Below, one piece after another: positions 1 to 8,947 of a stretch of DNA of 16,351 nucleotides (positions within the stretch are counted from its first letter, which is position 1; every line of letters starts with the position of its first letter). The position numbers and the translations under genes are program-made. The stretch covers positions 1 to 16,351 of the forward strand of contig JAUYEQ010000587.1 of assembly GCA_030691295.1 (NCBI GenBank), in the 5' to 3' direction. This stretch comes from Bacteroidota bacterium (GTDB lineage: Bacteria; Bacteroidota; Bacteroidia; Bacteroidales; Prolixibacteraceae). The notes below the pieces were generated by a model. The model had not been told where the DNA came from, searched no databases, and was given only the letters and a program-made list of their open reading frames with translations.

Positions 1-38
1 TTTTTATTACTTTTAGCTACTTTTAATTATCCAGCTGC

Positions 39-2834
39 ATGAACCGGTTTCGGGAACTAATTCAAATTCTCATTTTGTGCTCCATTCAACTTGTAAGTTT
101 GGGAAATGGTCTTTCATTTACAAAGCTTTCAGTAGAGAATGGTTTGTCGAACAATCTGGTTAATGCTATTTATAAAGATTCATTCGGATTTATCTGGTTT
201 GGCACTTTGGAGGGTCTTGATCGGTATGATGGCATCGAAGTCAGGCCATATTCGTCAAAGTTTCCAGAGGCAGTTGAGAATGTTTACACAATTACAGAGG
301 ATTACAACAAACGCCTTTGGGTTGGAACTACAACTGGTTTGTTCAGATACAACAGTAGTTCCGACAAGTTCAACAGATTTAATATTGGCAGCGCAAACAT
401 CATCGTTAAGGCTTTGTCAATATGGCCCGACAGCAGCCTTTGCGTTGGCACAACTAACGGGTTATACATTGTCAATACAAAAACGGAACAATCCGAACAT
501 TTCCTTTTTGATGATCTCGGGAATGAAAAGTCCAACAGCATTACCGGAATTTTCACTGACAATCATGGTAATTGTTGGCTTTCAACGCTTTATGGGCTCG
601 TAAGATTTTCTGTGCATGACAAAAAGAGCGATATCTTTCTGTATAAAACTCCCGATGAAGATGCTTTCAACTCGTTTTCCACCATCTGTAATATTGGCAA
701 CAAAATCTATTTGGGCACAAGCAGCACAGGTATTGTTGAATTTGATCTTTTATCAAAAACATTCTCGACCGGAATAGATACCGGTAACCGGATAATTTTA
801 ACCATGGTCAGCGATAACAAGGAACGACTATTTGTTGGCACTGATGGCGGTGGATTAAAAGTGCTCAATACCAGAACCCGAATAGTCGAGAGCATCGAAA
901 CGCAGGAGAATAACCCGGCCTCCATCAGTTCTAATTCAATTTACTCCTTTTATCTCGACGAAAACAACAGGTATTGGATCGGAACTTATTCCAGCGGGGT
1001 TAATTTCACCAAAAGTATTGCAGGAAATTTCAAACTCCATCCTATTACTTCAGCTTATTCTGAAGCCAATAAAAGTATCCGGTCATTCTATTTTGCTCCT
1101 GATGGCACCCAATATTTCGGAACACGAAACGGGTTTATTCAGATCGGTAAAAATGGTGTTGCCAAATTTTTTCAGTCAACACCTGACGATAAAAACGGAT
1201 TAAGATCAAACATTATTCTTTCTGTCTATCCATTCATGGGAGATATCCTGATTGGCACTTATGGCGGTGGAATTAGCCGGTTTTCAATGGCAGAACAACG
1301 TATTAAACCTTTTCTTGACAGCGGAATTTTCTTGCAGGGAAATACTTATGGATTCGATACCGATAAAGACGGGAATCTTTGGATTGCCACTTTTAATGGC
1401 ATTTACAAATATTCTCCGTCAGACAAAAGCATAGTCAATTTTAACAAGCAAAACAGCGGCTTGAAATGTGATGAGATTTTTGAAATCACTTTTGATTCCA
1501 AAGGCCGGTTGTGGATGGGAACCATGTTGGGCACATCGGTTGTAAACATTAAAGATGACCAGCTTGAAAAAATTGACTTACCCAAAACTGCTGTGAATAA
1601 CTTCAAAACCAATTATGTTTACGAAGATCAGACCGGAAATATTTGGATTTGTACTGAAAGGGGAGGTCTCATCATGGTCGATCCGGGACTGACAAAAAGC
1701 AAGATTTATCATGATACCGACGGATTACCAGACAATTCAGTATGTGCAATTATTGAAAGCAGTGCAGGTGAATATTGGATCAGTACATTGAAGGGATTTT
1801 GCAAATTCGATTACCAGTCGCAGAAATTTACGAAATTCTCATTGTCCGATGGACTTCCGAGCCTCGCTTTTACGCCTGCTGCTACTTATTTTTCATCTGA
1901 TGGAACACTTTATTTTGGCAACGAAAAAGGGCTGGTTTATTTTATTCCAGCTGAGACTTCAGGAATCAGCCTGAATTCAAAAATAAGGTTGACCGATTTT
2001 TATCTTTTTGGCAAAGTCGTTAATCCGGGAAAAGAATCTGTTCTAAACCAAACAATCGAGGCGACCAATGAAATCCACTTAAACGACCGGTCGAACAGCA
2101 TTGGTTTTAGGTTTGCAGCTCTTAACTACATCAATCCTGCTGATAATGATTACCAATACAAGTTGGAAGGGTTTGACAATGAATGGCGCAACAATGGCAG
2201 CAATAACACGGTTTTTTACGAGAAGCTGAAACCTGGCAGTTACATCTTCAGGGTTAGAAATTCTAACGATCCTGATGAACAATCACCCAATAATGTTGAA
2301 TTACAAATTCTTATCCATCGATCTCTGTTTAAGTCTCCTCTGTTTTTCGGGTTAATTATGCTATTGGCTTTCGGCGGCGCTTATCTTATGCTAAAATACA
2401 TCAAAAAGCTTCAGAATGACGGGAAAAGAATTATTGAGACACCTCAGAAATTTGAAAAATACCGGGGCACAAAAATTCCTGAAGTCCAGAGTTCATCCAT
2501 TATCAATGATTTAAAACAATACATGGACGAAAAGAAACCGTACATGAACGCCGAATTAAAACTGGCGGACCTTGCCAAAGAGATCAACTATCCCATTCAC
2601 GAAATATCCCAGGTACTGAACCAGAACCTCAATCAAAGTTTTTCCGATTTTGTGAACAAATACCGTGTTGAAGAAGTAAAACGACGTTTGGAGGACAAGG
2701 CTTTTCAAAAATATACACTCATGGCCATTGCACAACAATGCGGTTTTAACTCAAAAACCTCCTTCTACCGCATTTTCAAAAATGAAACTGGCAAGACTCC
2801 TGCCGAATACCTGAACGAGCTCAAACAAGCATAA
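39..2834 (+). CDS. Membrane-bound sensor/AraC-type regulator (reg_prop + Y_Y_Y + TM + HTH_18), no kinase
   Basis: 931-residue transmembrane transcription regulator, probably the PUL activator. Seen: a signal peptide (about 1-24), then 14 short repeats of the form G.lWiGT..Gl..f (for example FGFIWFGTLEGL, GNLWIATFNGIYKY, GNIWICTERGG). These fit the two seven-bladed propellers of hybrid two-component sensors. A Y_Y_Y domain (about 700-764, YKLEGFDNEWR) and one membrane helix (about 766-788) follow. After a linker of about 35 residues comes an AraC-type HTH domain (about 820-931, LADLAKEINY, AIAQQCGFNSKTSFYRIFKNETGKTP). Hybrid two-component PUL regulators usually have about 1,300-1,400 residues. 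Here the whole DHp/HATPase/receiver block is absent and the frame is intact, so it is not an obvious decay product. Inference: ligand binding outside directly changes DNA binding at the inner membrane. The next gene, susC, is the likely target. The sensor fold and HTH are secure; the target is not. Confidence 0.93.
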   Translation: MNRFRELIQILILCSIQLVSLGNGLSFTKLSVENGLSNNLVNAIYKDSFGFIWFGTLEGLDRYDGIEVRPYSSKFPEAVENVYTITEDYNKRLWVGTTTGLFRYNSSSDKFNRFNIGSANIIVKALSIWPDSSLCVGTTNGLYIVNTKTEQSEHFLFDDLGNEKSNSITGIFTDNHGNCWLSTLYGLVRFSVHDKKSDIFLYKTPDEDAFNSFSTICNIGNKIYLGTSSTGIVEFDLLSKTFSTGIDTGNRIILTMVSDNKERLFVGTDGGGLKVLNTRTRIVESIETQENNPASISSNSIYSFYLDENNRYWIGTYSSGVNFTKSIAGNFKLHPITSAYSEANKSIRSFYFAPDGTQYFGTRNGFIQIGKNGVAKFFQSTPDDKNGLRSNIILSVYPFMGDILIGTYGGGISRFSMAEQRIKPFLDSGIFLQGNTYGFDTDKDGNLWIATFNGIYKYSPSDKSIVNFNKQNSGLKCDEIFEITFDSKGRLWMGTMLGTSVVNIKDDQLEKIDLPKTAVNNFKTNYVYEDQTGNIWICTERGGLIMVDPGLTKSKIYHDTDGLPDNSVCAIIESSAGEYWISTLKGFCKFDYQSQKFTKFSLSDGLPSLAFTPAATYFSSDGTLYFGNEKGLVYFIPAETSGISLNSKIRLTDFYLFGKVVNPGKESVLNQTIEATNEIHLNDRSNSIGFRFAALNYINPADNDYQYKLEGFDNEWRNNGSNNTVFYEKLKPGSYIFRVRNSNDPDEQSPNNVELQILIHRSLFKSPLFFGLIMLLAFGGAYLMLKYIKKLQNDGKRIIETPQKFEKYRGTKIPEVQSSSIINDLKQYMDEKKPYMNAELKLADLAKEINYPIHEISQVLNQNLNQSFSDFVNKYRVEEVKRRLEDKAFQKYTLMAIAQQCGFNSKTSFYRIFKNETGKTPAEYLNELKQA

Positions 2835-2844
2835 TCTATTCAAT

Positions 2845-3003
2845 CCAATATTACGGTGCGCTGCAACTTTAGCCCTCCGATTACCAAATTCCTACAAATA
2901 TTCTGGTGCTCCGCACCTTTACGGGCAAGGATAGCAGCAGAGCTGCAGAATCTTTGTTGAAATTAAGGTTAATACATTAACCGAAAGGTGCAGCGCACCG
3001 ATA
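2845..3003. repeat. Nested inverted hairpin repeat (REP/BIME-like)
   Basis: Outer arms 2854-2870 and 2984-3000 are inverted copies over 17 nt with one mismatch; the outermost 12 nt (CGGTGCGCTGCA / TGCAGCGCACCG) are perfect. Each arm can fold alone as GGTGC-N3-GCACC (one mismatch in the left arm). Inside lie two more hairpins, 2905-2917 (ggtgc/gcacc) and 2934-2946 (gcagc/gctgc). They face away from each other across a 16-nt spacer, and each directly abuts a 13-nt flank: AGAATATTTGTAG on the - strand (2892-2904) and AGAATCTTTGTTG on the + strand (2947-2959). A further small hairpin is at 2967-2982. I recall similar GGTGC/GCACC repeats between genes in Bacteroidia but cannot check this here. No coding potential is apparent. 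Confidence 0.75.
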
Positions 3004-3247
3004 TCTAAAAAACGTGGAATCTTTGCTGGTATTCTGCCTAAGGCTTTTTCCCATGATCTTTATGATTTTTGGGTTAAGGGTCACATCATTCGAAAACTTC
3101 CATCCAAATCCAATCCCAAAATATTCCGTCAAAAAAATGGGTTTTCAGGTGCCAAAATAAAATGGAACTAACATTTTTTAACACTTCATTCCAATATCCG
3201 TATAAATGTCTAATTGTTAAAGTTTTATCGCAAATATATGCAGAGTT

Positions 3248-3263
3248 CCAATTTATAAATTGG
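3248..3263. promoter_or_regulatory. 16-bp perfect palindrome, candidate operator for susC
   Basis: CCAATTTATAAATTGG reads the same on both strands and is the only perfect palindrome of this length I noticed between the regulator and susC. It lies 24 nt upstream of the proposed -33 element, so it would be centred near -68 relative to the proposed start of transcription, a plausible place for an activator site. AraC-type regulators often prefer direct repeats, so it may serve another protein or be chance in AT-rich DNA. Confidence 0.3.
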
Positions 3264-3286
3264 CACTTTTTTGGCCGGCATTAACA

Positions 3287-3317
3287 TTGAAGTCACGCTG
3301 ACCTAACCTTAAATTTA
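3287..3317 (+). promoter_or_regulatory. Candidate Bacteroidota-type promoter of susC
   Basis: TTG at 3287-3289 lies 20 nt upstream of TAAATTTA at 3310-3317. The Bacteroides primary-sigma consensus is TTTG near -33 and TANNTTTG near -7, about 19-21 nt apart. The -7 box matches 7 of 8 positions and the -33 box 3 of 4 (ATTG). Transcription would start near 3324, leaving a leader of about 117 nt before susC. Alternatives in this AT-rich DNA cannot be excluded. Confidence 0.3.
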
Positions 3318-3440
3318 CATTGGGCAAAAAATTAAATCGGCTCTTGAAAATGTAAAATTTCAAAACAGGTAAATCTTATTTGAATCTCTACAATCTAAAA
3401 AATCACTGAATTTAATGTTTAACATTTACAATTAAAATTT

Positions 3441-6400
3441 ATGAAAAAAAATCCGAATGAAAATTTCGATCGAAACAGCCAGAAGCTTTGGAAGCTGTTT
3501 TCAAGTGTCGGCATGATGGTTTTGATCATTGTGCTGTCGTTTTCTGCGGTTTTTGCTCAACAAGGCAAAACCATTAGAGGAACTGTCACCGACAACACCA
3601 ATTTACCTCTTCCGGGGGTAACAGTATCAGTAAAAGGAGCGCCGGTTGGAACCATTACCGGTTCTGATGGTACCTATACTATACAGGTACCGGCAACTGG
3701 AAAAGTTCTGGCGTTTTCATTTGTAGGCATGAAAACGACGGAAGTAACCATTGGTAACCAAACCCAAATCAATGTAACCATGGTCGAAGAATCAATTGGT
3801 TTGGATGAAGTGGTTGCCGTTGGGTATGGAACTCAGAAAAAAGCGACCCTTTCAGGTTCCGTTGCACAAGTAAGGGGGGACGATGTTTTAAAAGGGAAGG
3901 CCACAACCAATATTGCATCTGCCTTACAGGGTACTATACCCGGTCTGACAATCACGCGAACATCCTCTCGGCCTGGAAACGAAGGTACTACAATTACCCT
4001 TCGTGGAGGTATTTCTGTAAATGCCACAAACCCTATGATTGTTGTTGATGGAGTGGAAGCTTATCAATGGGAACTTTCCCAAATAAACCCGAACGATATT
4101 GAGACTGTTTCAGTACTAAAAGATGCTGCCGCTTCAATTTACGGGACAAAAGCCGGTGCGGGTGTAATTCTTATTACTACCAAACGCGGGAAGGAAGGAA
4201 AAATGAAAGTAACATATTCCGGTAGTTCTCATGCCAATGTTATTGGCAATAGGTTCCCGGTTGGCGATGGTCAGACCTGGAGCGAAATGCTTGTTCATGC
4301 TACCGAAAATGATGCCTATGCCTTGTTGGATGCAAACGGAAAGCCACAATACAGTTGGTGGATGTGGCCGGAAGATGTTTGGAGAAAGATGGCTAACGGC
4401 GAAGGATACGAAGGCGTTATAACCGGCTCATGGCGCAAACTTGACCCATCAGCATCCAATAACCAGTTCGACGCTGTTTACGGAAACACTTGGGGTCAAT
4501 CGCATAACTTAACATTTAGCGGCGGTACAGACAAACTTAAAATGATGACATCGTTAGGCTATGCCAACGACCGCTCGTTGGTTGATGTGGTTTTCGACGG
4601 ACAGAAAAAATATAACTTCCGTACCAATGCCGATTATAAAGTAAACGACTGGATTAAAACAGAATTCAACGTTTCGTATGATAAACGTACAGTAAGCACA
4701 CCAACGCAAGGTATTGGACATGGTATTCAGGATTTTTACCTTTTCCCATTGTATAATCCTTACGGACAGTTCTACGATACATTCGGGAACAATAATATGC
4801 TGGCTAAATTAATTGAAGGTGGCCGCACGAACAATACTGAGGAACTATTTCGTTTGGGTGGAAAACTGACATTGAACCTAGATAAGTTGACCGAAGGTCT
4901 TTCTGTTTCGGGGAGCGCCAATGCCCGTATCCGTAAACACTGGTTGGTCGAACGTCAGGCTAAAGTTACTCTGTACGACTGGTCGGGCGAAAAAGCGAGT
5001 TCAAACGGCCTGCCTGATTATACCCGTACTTCAGGTTCTATCAATAGCCAGACAACCGATGCAAATGCCTGGGTTAAAAACACGTATGAAGATGTCTTTT
5101 TCCAGACATACAATGCGTTTGCCAACTATAACCGCGAATTTGCCGGCCACAACATTGGTGTTATGGCAGGTATGACAGCTGAAAAAAATCATTACCAGAG
5201 ACTTTATGGCTATCGTCAGAATATGTCGGTTAACGAGTTGGATGATATTAATTTGGGCGATGCAACTACAGCTCAGGCTACCGGTGGCAGCAACGAAGAC
5301 GGATTGGTTTCTTATCTCACCCGTTTGAATTATGACTATAAGGGGATCTATTTGCTGGAAGGCCAGTTCCGTCGTGATGGTTCATCCAGATTCTATAAAG
5401 ATAACCGTTGGGCTAACTTTGGGGGAGTTTCAGGTGGTATTCGCTTATCAGAACTATTGGCAGTAAAGAAGCTCAATGTTTTTGATAATTTGAAACTACG
5501 AGCTTCTTATGGTGAAACTGGTTCTCAAACCGGAATTGGAAACTATGATTATATTTCTGGAATTTCGTCTGGAACAACCATTTTCGGCTATGCGGGAACA
5601 AAACTCCCAAGTGCTTGGGTTTCATCAATGACCTCAAATGACCGAACATGGGAACGAGTATCTACTACAAATTATGCTGTTGATTTTGCTGTTTTACAAA
5701 ACCGTCTGACCGGAACTTTTGAAATCTATAACCGGCAAAACAAAGGAATGTTGATTTCAATGACTTATCCTCAAACCTTGGGCACTTCAGCTCCCAAAAC
5801 AAATAATGGGAATTTTACAGCCAAGGGTTGGGAACTGGAGTTGAACTGGAACGATAAAATTGGGCAGGATTTTAGTTACCGTGTAGGGCTATCTCTTGCA
5901 GACGCAAAAACTGAAGTTACAAAATATAATGGGGGTATTGCGATTGCTAACGGTAACAATAATGCAGTCGGAGCCAATCAATTTATTGAAGGAAAGCCAT
6001 TGAATGCCCTTTACGTTTATAAAACAGATGGTTATCTCCAGACTGCAGATGAAGTAAATGCTTACTATACTCAGATTACCCAGAAAACTGGCGGGATTCA
6101 TCCGGTACAGGGAACTACCAACCAGTTGACCCCAGGTTCTGTAAAGAAAGTTGATTTGAACAAAGATGGACGGATTACAACCGAAGACCTTTATTTCTAT
6201 GGAGATGCCAATCCTCATTATACTTTTGGTGTCAATCTGGGTGCAAGCTATAAGAATTTTGACTTCACTATGTTCGTTCAGGGAGTAGGCCAACAGTATG
6301 TTATCCGCGAAGGTCAGTTGTCATCTCCCTGGTTTTCAGGATGGACCAATCAGAATGCCACTTTCTGGGGAAATACATGGACTTCAGATAATACAAACGC

Positions 6401-6707
6401 CAAATACCCTATCATGTCGCGTAATGGCAGCCGAAACAATTGGAACTACAAACAGTATAATGACATCAATGTTAGCAGTATCTGGTACGCCAGGGCTAAG
6501 AATATAGCATTAGGTTACACCTTGCCTAAATCTTTGCTGGAAAAAGTATCGATCGAAAAACTCCGTCTGTATATGTCTGCCGACAATATTTTTGAATTTT
6601 CAAATGTAAAAGATGGATTCGACCCGGAACATAAAGCAGCTACCGGACAAGGCAATGTGGACGTGTATTCACGCACCATCTCATTTGGCATTGATTTGAC
6701 ATTCTAA
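3441..6707 (+). CDS. SusC-like TonB-dependent outer-membrane transporter
   Basis: 1,088 residues, normal for a SusC protein, which imports oligosaccharides across the outer membrane using TonB energy together with SusD. The signal peptide ends near A39 (SFSAVFA-QQ). A carboxypeptidase-regulatory-like domain follows (about 43-117, IRGTVTDNTNLPLPGVTVSVKG). Then comes the TonB-box/plug start typical of the family (about 121-131, LDEVVAVGYGT), the plug, and a beta barrel ending in an aromatic residue (GIDLTF). A D-rich extracellular motif, DLNKDGRITTEDL, is also characteristic. No N-terminal STN signalling domain is present, which argues against control by an ECF sigma/anti-sigma pair and agrees with the adjacent AraC-type sensor. 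The ATG at 3441 is chosen because it precedes a usable signal sequence; no clear Shine-Dalgarno is visible. SusD begins 27 nt downstream. Confidence 0.97.
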   Translation: MKKNPNENFDRNSQKLWKLFSSVGMMVLIIVLSFSAVFAQQGKTIRGTVTDNTNLPLPGVTVSVKGAPVGTITGSDGTYTIQVPATGKVLAFSFVGMKTTEVTIGNQTQINVTMVEESIGLDEVVAVGYGTQKKATLSGSVAQVRGDDVLKGKATTNIASALQGTIPGLTITRTSSRPGNEGTTITLRGGISVNATNPMIVVDGVEAYQWELSQINPNDIETVSVLKDAAASIYGTKAGAGVILITTKRGKEGKMKVTYSGSSHANVIGNRFPVGDGQTWSEMLVHATENDAYALLDANGKPQYSWWMWPEDVWRKMANGEGYEGVITGSWRKLDPSASNNQFDAVYGNTWGQSHNLTFSGGTDKLKMMTSLGYANDRSLVDVVFDGQKKYNFRTNADYKVNDWIKTEFNVSYDKRTVSTPTQGIGHGIQDFYLFPLYNPYGQFYDTFGNNNMLAKLIEGGRTNNTEELFRLGGKLTLNLDKLTEGLSVSGSANARIRKHWLVERQAKVTLYDWSGEKASSNGLPDYTRTSGSINSQTTDANAWVKNTYEDVFFQTYNAFANYNREFAGHNIGVMAGMTAEKNHYQRLYGYRQNMSVNELDDINLGDATTAQATGGSNEDGLVSYLTRLNYDYKGIYLLEGQFRRDGSSRFYKDNRWANFGGVSGGIRLSELLAVKKLNVFDNLKLRASYGETGSQTGIGNYDYISGISSGTTIFGYAGTKLPSAWVSSMTSNDRTWERVSTTNYAVDFAVLQNRLTGTFEIYNRQNKGMLISMTYPQTLGTSAPKTNNGNFTAKGWELELNWNDKIGQDFSYRVGLSLADAKTEVTKYNGGIAIANGNNNAVGANQFIEGKPLNALYVYKTDGYLQTADEVNAYYTQITQKTGGIHPVQGTTNQLTPGSVKKVDLNKDGRITTEDLYFYGDANPHYTFGVNLGASYKNFDFTMFVQGVGQQYVIREGQLSSPWFSGWTNQNATFWGNTWTSDNTNAKYPIMSRNGSRNNWNYKQYNDINVSSIWYARAKNIALGYTLPKSLLEKVSIEKLRLYMSADNIFEFSNVKDGFDPEHKAATGQGNVDVYSRTISFGIDLTF

Positions 6708-6734
6708 TTTTAAATTTTACAAATTTTGTATCTT

Positions 6735-8705
6735 ATGAAAACAAATAAAATCATATTATCCCTACTGGTAAGCACACTGCTTTTTACGAGTTGTGAGGAT
6801 AAATTTCTTAACCTGGAGCCTCTGGATTCACAATCGGAAGCGATATATTTTAAAAAGCTGTCAGATTTTCAGAATGCGGCCAATAACTTACACCCCAACG
6901 TTTATGCATTTCAAACGAATGGAGGATTGGCAAACGCGAATAATACTTATGCAATTAATTTTGATTGGGGAACCGACCTTGTAAGTGCGGGAAATGATGC
7001 GGTAAGCGGTATTAATGCTGCCGGTACAGCCGATGTTTATTGGGATCAGACTTACCAATGGCTGCGCCCGGTAAACATCCTGATAGCCAAAGGTGAACAG
7101 TATGCCAATCAAGATGAGATTGCCGAGCCGGTGGGGCAGGCATACTTCTTCCGCGCATGGCACCACTTCTTCTTGTTGAAACGTTTTGGTGGAGTTCCTA
7201 TTGCGAATAATGTAGCTGATCTGAATGACGACATTGTAACCGGGCCACGCTCTTCACGTTACGAAGTGGTGAAACAGATCCTGGACGACCTGGATGTGGC
7301 GATCTCGAAATTGTCGAAAACTACAGTGGCATCAACTGGTAATGACGGCCATGTTACAATTGAAGCCGCAAAAGCTTTTAAAGCAAGAGTATGCTTGTTT
7401 GCGGCCACCTGGGACAAATATGTAGGAACCAAAACTGATGGGGATGGAACCGCTACGGGGGCTGGCAGCTCTAAACCAACAGGCTATCCTTCGGTAACCG
7501 ATATGCTGACTACGGCCAAAAACCTTTCCAAAGAAATTATCGATGGCGGTAAGTTTCAACTTTGGGATCGTGTAAGAGAGTTAAGCGATATTCCCGGCAG
7601 TGTAAAAAATCCTGAAATGTATTTACATCGCAGCTACTATTATCTGTTTAACCTGGAAGGGGCGAACTCTAACCCGGTAGGTTTGGATAAATCAACTAAC
7701 AAAGAAGCGATCTTTCGCAGCGTTTATGATGCGGTAAACCGCAAGAGCAATACCAACCTTACGCATACATGGCCGGCCGCATTCACTCGCAAATTGGCCG
7801 ACATGTACCTCTGTACGGATGGTATGCCTATCCATCTTTCCCCATTGTTTAAGGGTTTTACCGATATGAATGCTGAAATTCAAAACCGGGATTACCGCGC
7901 TGAAGCTGTTAATGTAAAGACCATGGATTATTTCTGGGGTTGGGGAATGTATAAAACAGGTGCTGTCTATACAACCGATATTTATACACTGCCTGCAGGA
8001 ACTTATCAGGGCATTCCTGACTCCCGAAATGGTGGCGCACCTGGAATTGGTGGTATGAAATTCCGAAGCAACCGTGCAGATATTGGAGCTGCAGGTGATG
8101 AGGCTGCCGACTACATGCACATTCGCCTTGCTGAAGTTTACCTGATTTATGCCGAAGCAACCTGCGAATTGGGCAATGGTGCTATTTCAGATGCTGACCT
8201 CAATTACTCGATCAACAAGGTTCGTGCCCGCGGTGGTGTGGCTCCATTGAATGCAGCGTTGATTGCTCAGGCAAATGCGATTGCGGCCCAGAAAGGGTTC
8301 GGAAATTTGAACCTGTTGGGTGAAATTCGCCGCGAACGTGCCACTGAATTGTATGGCGAAGGACAACGTCTGGCCGACCTTTGTCGCTGGGGAATTGCTG
8401 AAGTTGAATTAGCCGGTCAGAATCGTTGTGGCGGGTATATCGATTACAAAGGAGTACCTTCTTATGTGCAAACGATGATTAACCCGATTGACAAAAAACT
8501 GGTATATGTAGCTTCCAGTTTTGCAGGTAAAATCAATACTGAAAGATATACTTTCTCTTATGCTGGCCTTACTCCAACAGAACCTGGAAGTACGATTATC
8601 GAGCAAGCTGCCAACCGAAAATTTGCGTTAAAGAACTACCTGCAACCGATTCCTACCGATCAGATTAAACTAAATCCAAAATTAATACAAAATCCAAGCT
8701 GGTAA
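6735..8705 (+). CDS. SusD-like surface glycan-binding lipoprotein (RagB/SusD family)
   Basis: Outer-membrane lipoprotein that caps the SusC channel and captures oligosaccharides. The ATG at 6735 gives 656 residues with a lipoprotein signal ending in LFTSC (Cys20). The following acidic E-D fits the surface-export signal of Bacteroidota lipoproteins. An upstream in-frame TTG at 6726 would add only three residues and is not needed. Family marks are GQAYFFRAWHHFFLLKRFGG (about 136-155), the TPR-region helix LAEVYLIYAEATCELGN, RRERATELYGEGQRLADLCRWG and the C-terminal LQPIPTDQIKLNP...NPSW. At 656 residues it is longer than many SusD proteins (about 500-600), with extra sequence in the middle, perhaps shaping ligand choice. 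It is co-transcribed with susC (27-nt gap), and the unit ends at the terminator at 8747-8792. No SusE/SusF-like gene follows. Confidence 0.96.
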   Translation: MKTNKIILSLLVSTLLFTSCEDKFLNLEPLDSQSEAIYFKKLSDFQNAANNLHPNVYAFQTNGGLANANNTYAINFDWGTDLVSAGNDAVSGINAAGTADVYWDQTYQWLRPVNILIAKGEQYANQDEIAEPVGQAYFFRAWHHFFLLKRFGGVPIANNVADLNDDIVTGPRSSRYEVVKQILDDLDVAISKLSKTTVASTGNDGHVTIEAAKAFKARVCLFAATWDKYVGTKTDGDGTATGAGSSKPTGYPSVTDMLTTAKNLSKEIIDGGKFQLWDRVRELSDIPGSVKNPEMYLHRSYYYLFNLEGANSNPVGLDKSTNKEAIFRSVYDAVNRKSNTNLTHTWPAAFTRKLADMYLCTDGMPIHLSPLFKGFTDMNAEIQNRDYRAEAVNVKTMDYFWGWGMYKTGAVYTTDIYTLPAGTYQGIPDSRNGGAPGIGGMKFRSNRADIGAAGDEAADYMHIRLAEVYLIYAEATCELGNGAISDADLNYSINKVRARGGVAPLNAALIAQANAIAAQKGFGNLNLLGEIRRERATELYGEGQRLADLCRWGIAEVELAGQNRCGGYIDYKGVPSYVQTMINPIDKKLVYVASSFAGKINTERYTFSYAGLTPTEPGSTIIEQAANRKFALKNYLQPIPTDQIKLNPKLIQNPSW

Positions 8706-8746
8706 AAAAAGTTTAGTTCAGTTTTTTTATTGAATAGTAATCAATT

Positions 8747-8792
8747 AAGCAGCCGACAGTCAATTTAAAGATGTTGCTGTCGGCTGCTTTTT
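8747..8792 (+). terminator. Strong rho-independent terminator after susD
   Basis: The arms AAGCAGCCGACAG (8747-8759) and CTGTCGGCTGCTT (8777-8789) pair perfectly over 13 bp, with a few more possible pairs (CAA/TTG) inside the loop after a one-base bulge. A T-tract overlaps and follows the 3' arm (five T at 8788-8792). This separates the susCD transcript from the enzyme genes, which then need their own promoter or read-through. Confidence 0.9.
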
Positions 8793-8819
8793 CTTCTCTC
8801 ACTTTTGTATTGATAAAAC

Positions 8820-8947
8820 TAATTTTGGACTCTGAAGGAGTCAAATATGAATAACCGCGAGCTTCGGCGTGAGCTCAGCCGAACGGTGAAACTAGTGGAA
8901 GAAGAACAAGTTGAATCAGAACCCCGAAGCGGGTTCAATATTTTTGA
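8820..8947 (+). repeat. Repeat hairpins upstream of the GH97 gene
   Basis: Three hairpins precede the GH97 start. The first is GACTC-tgaag-GAGTC (8828-8842), followed by AAATAT. The second is TTCGGC...GCCGAA (8863-8868/8878-8883) with TGAGCTCA inside. The third is GAACCC-cgaagc-GGGTTC (8919-8936), followed by AATATT. The first and third belong to the same structural family as the hairpins at 10998-11010 and 15346-15358. Two boxes match the Bacteroides -7 consensus TANNTTTG: TAATTTTG (8820-8827) and TATTTTTG (8939-8946). Neither has a -33 box at standard spacing: TTTG lies 12 nt before the first and TTG 25 nt before the second. The enzyme-operon promoter is probably here but cannot be fixed. 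Confidence 0.65.

Larger units (their letters stand above)
3001..3440. other. Non-coding leader region upstream of susC
   Basis: About 440 bases separate the hairpin repeat from the susC start. It is AT-rich and holds the palindrome at 3248-3263 and the candidate promoter at 3287-3317, listed separately. I see no convincing reading frame, RNA gene or terminator. A short gcc-taa-ggc stem followed by five T near 3040 is too weak to call a terminator. The stretch 3064-3240 shows nothing I can name. Confidence 0.5.

Noticed and set aside
3037..3052. Possible terminator of the regulator gene (gcc-taa-ggc plus T5)
   Set aside because: A 3-bp stem is too weak, and it lies about 200 nt past the stop behind a repeat block.
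5889..6293. 134-codon open frame on the - strand inside susC
   Set aside because: It lies wholly antisense to a conserved SusC barrel region and has Cys/Ile-rich shadow composition.
6726..6734. Alternative TTG start of the SusD gene
   Set aside because: The ATG three codons later gives a standard lipoprotein signal with Cys at position 20; the TTG adds nothing.
7692..8120. 142-codon open frame on the - strand inside susD
   Set aside because: Antisense shadow of a well-supported SusD gene with no recognisable domain.
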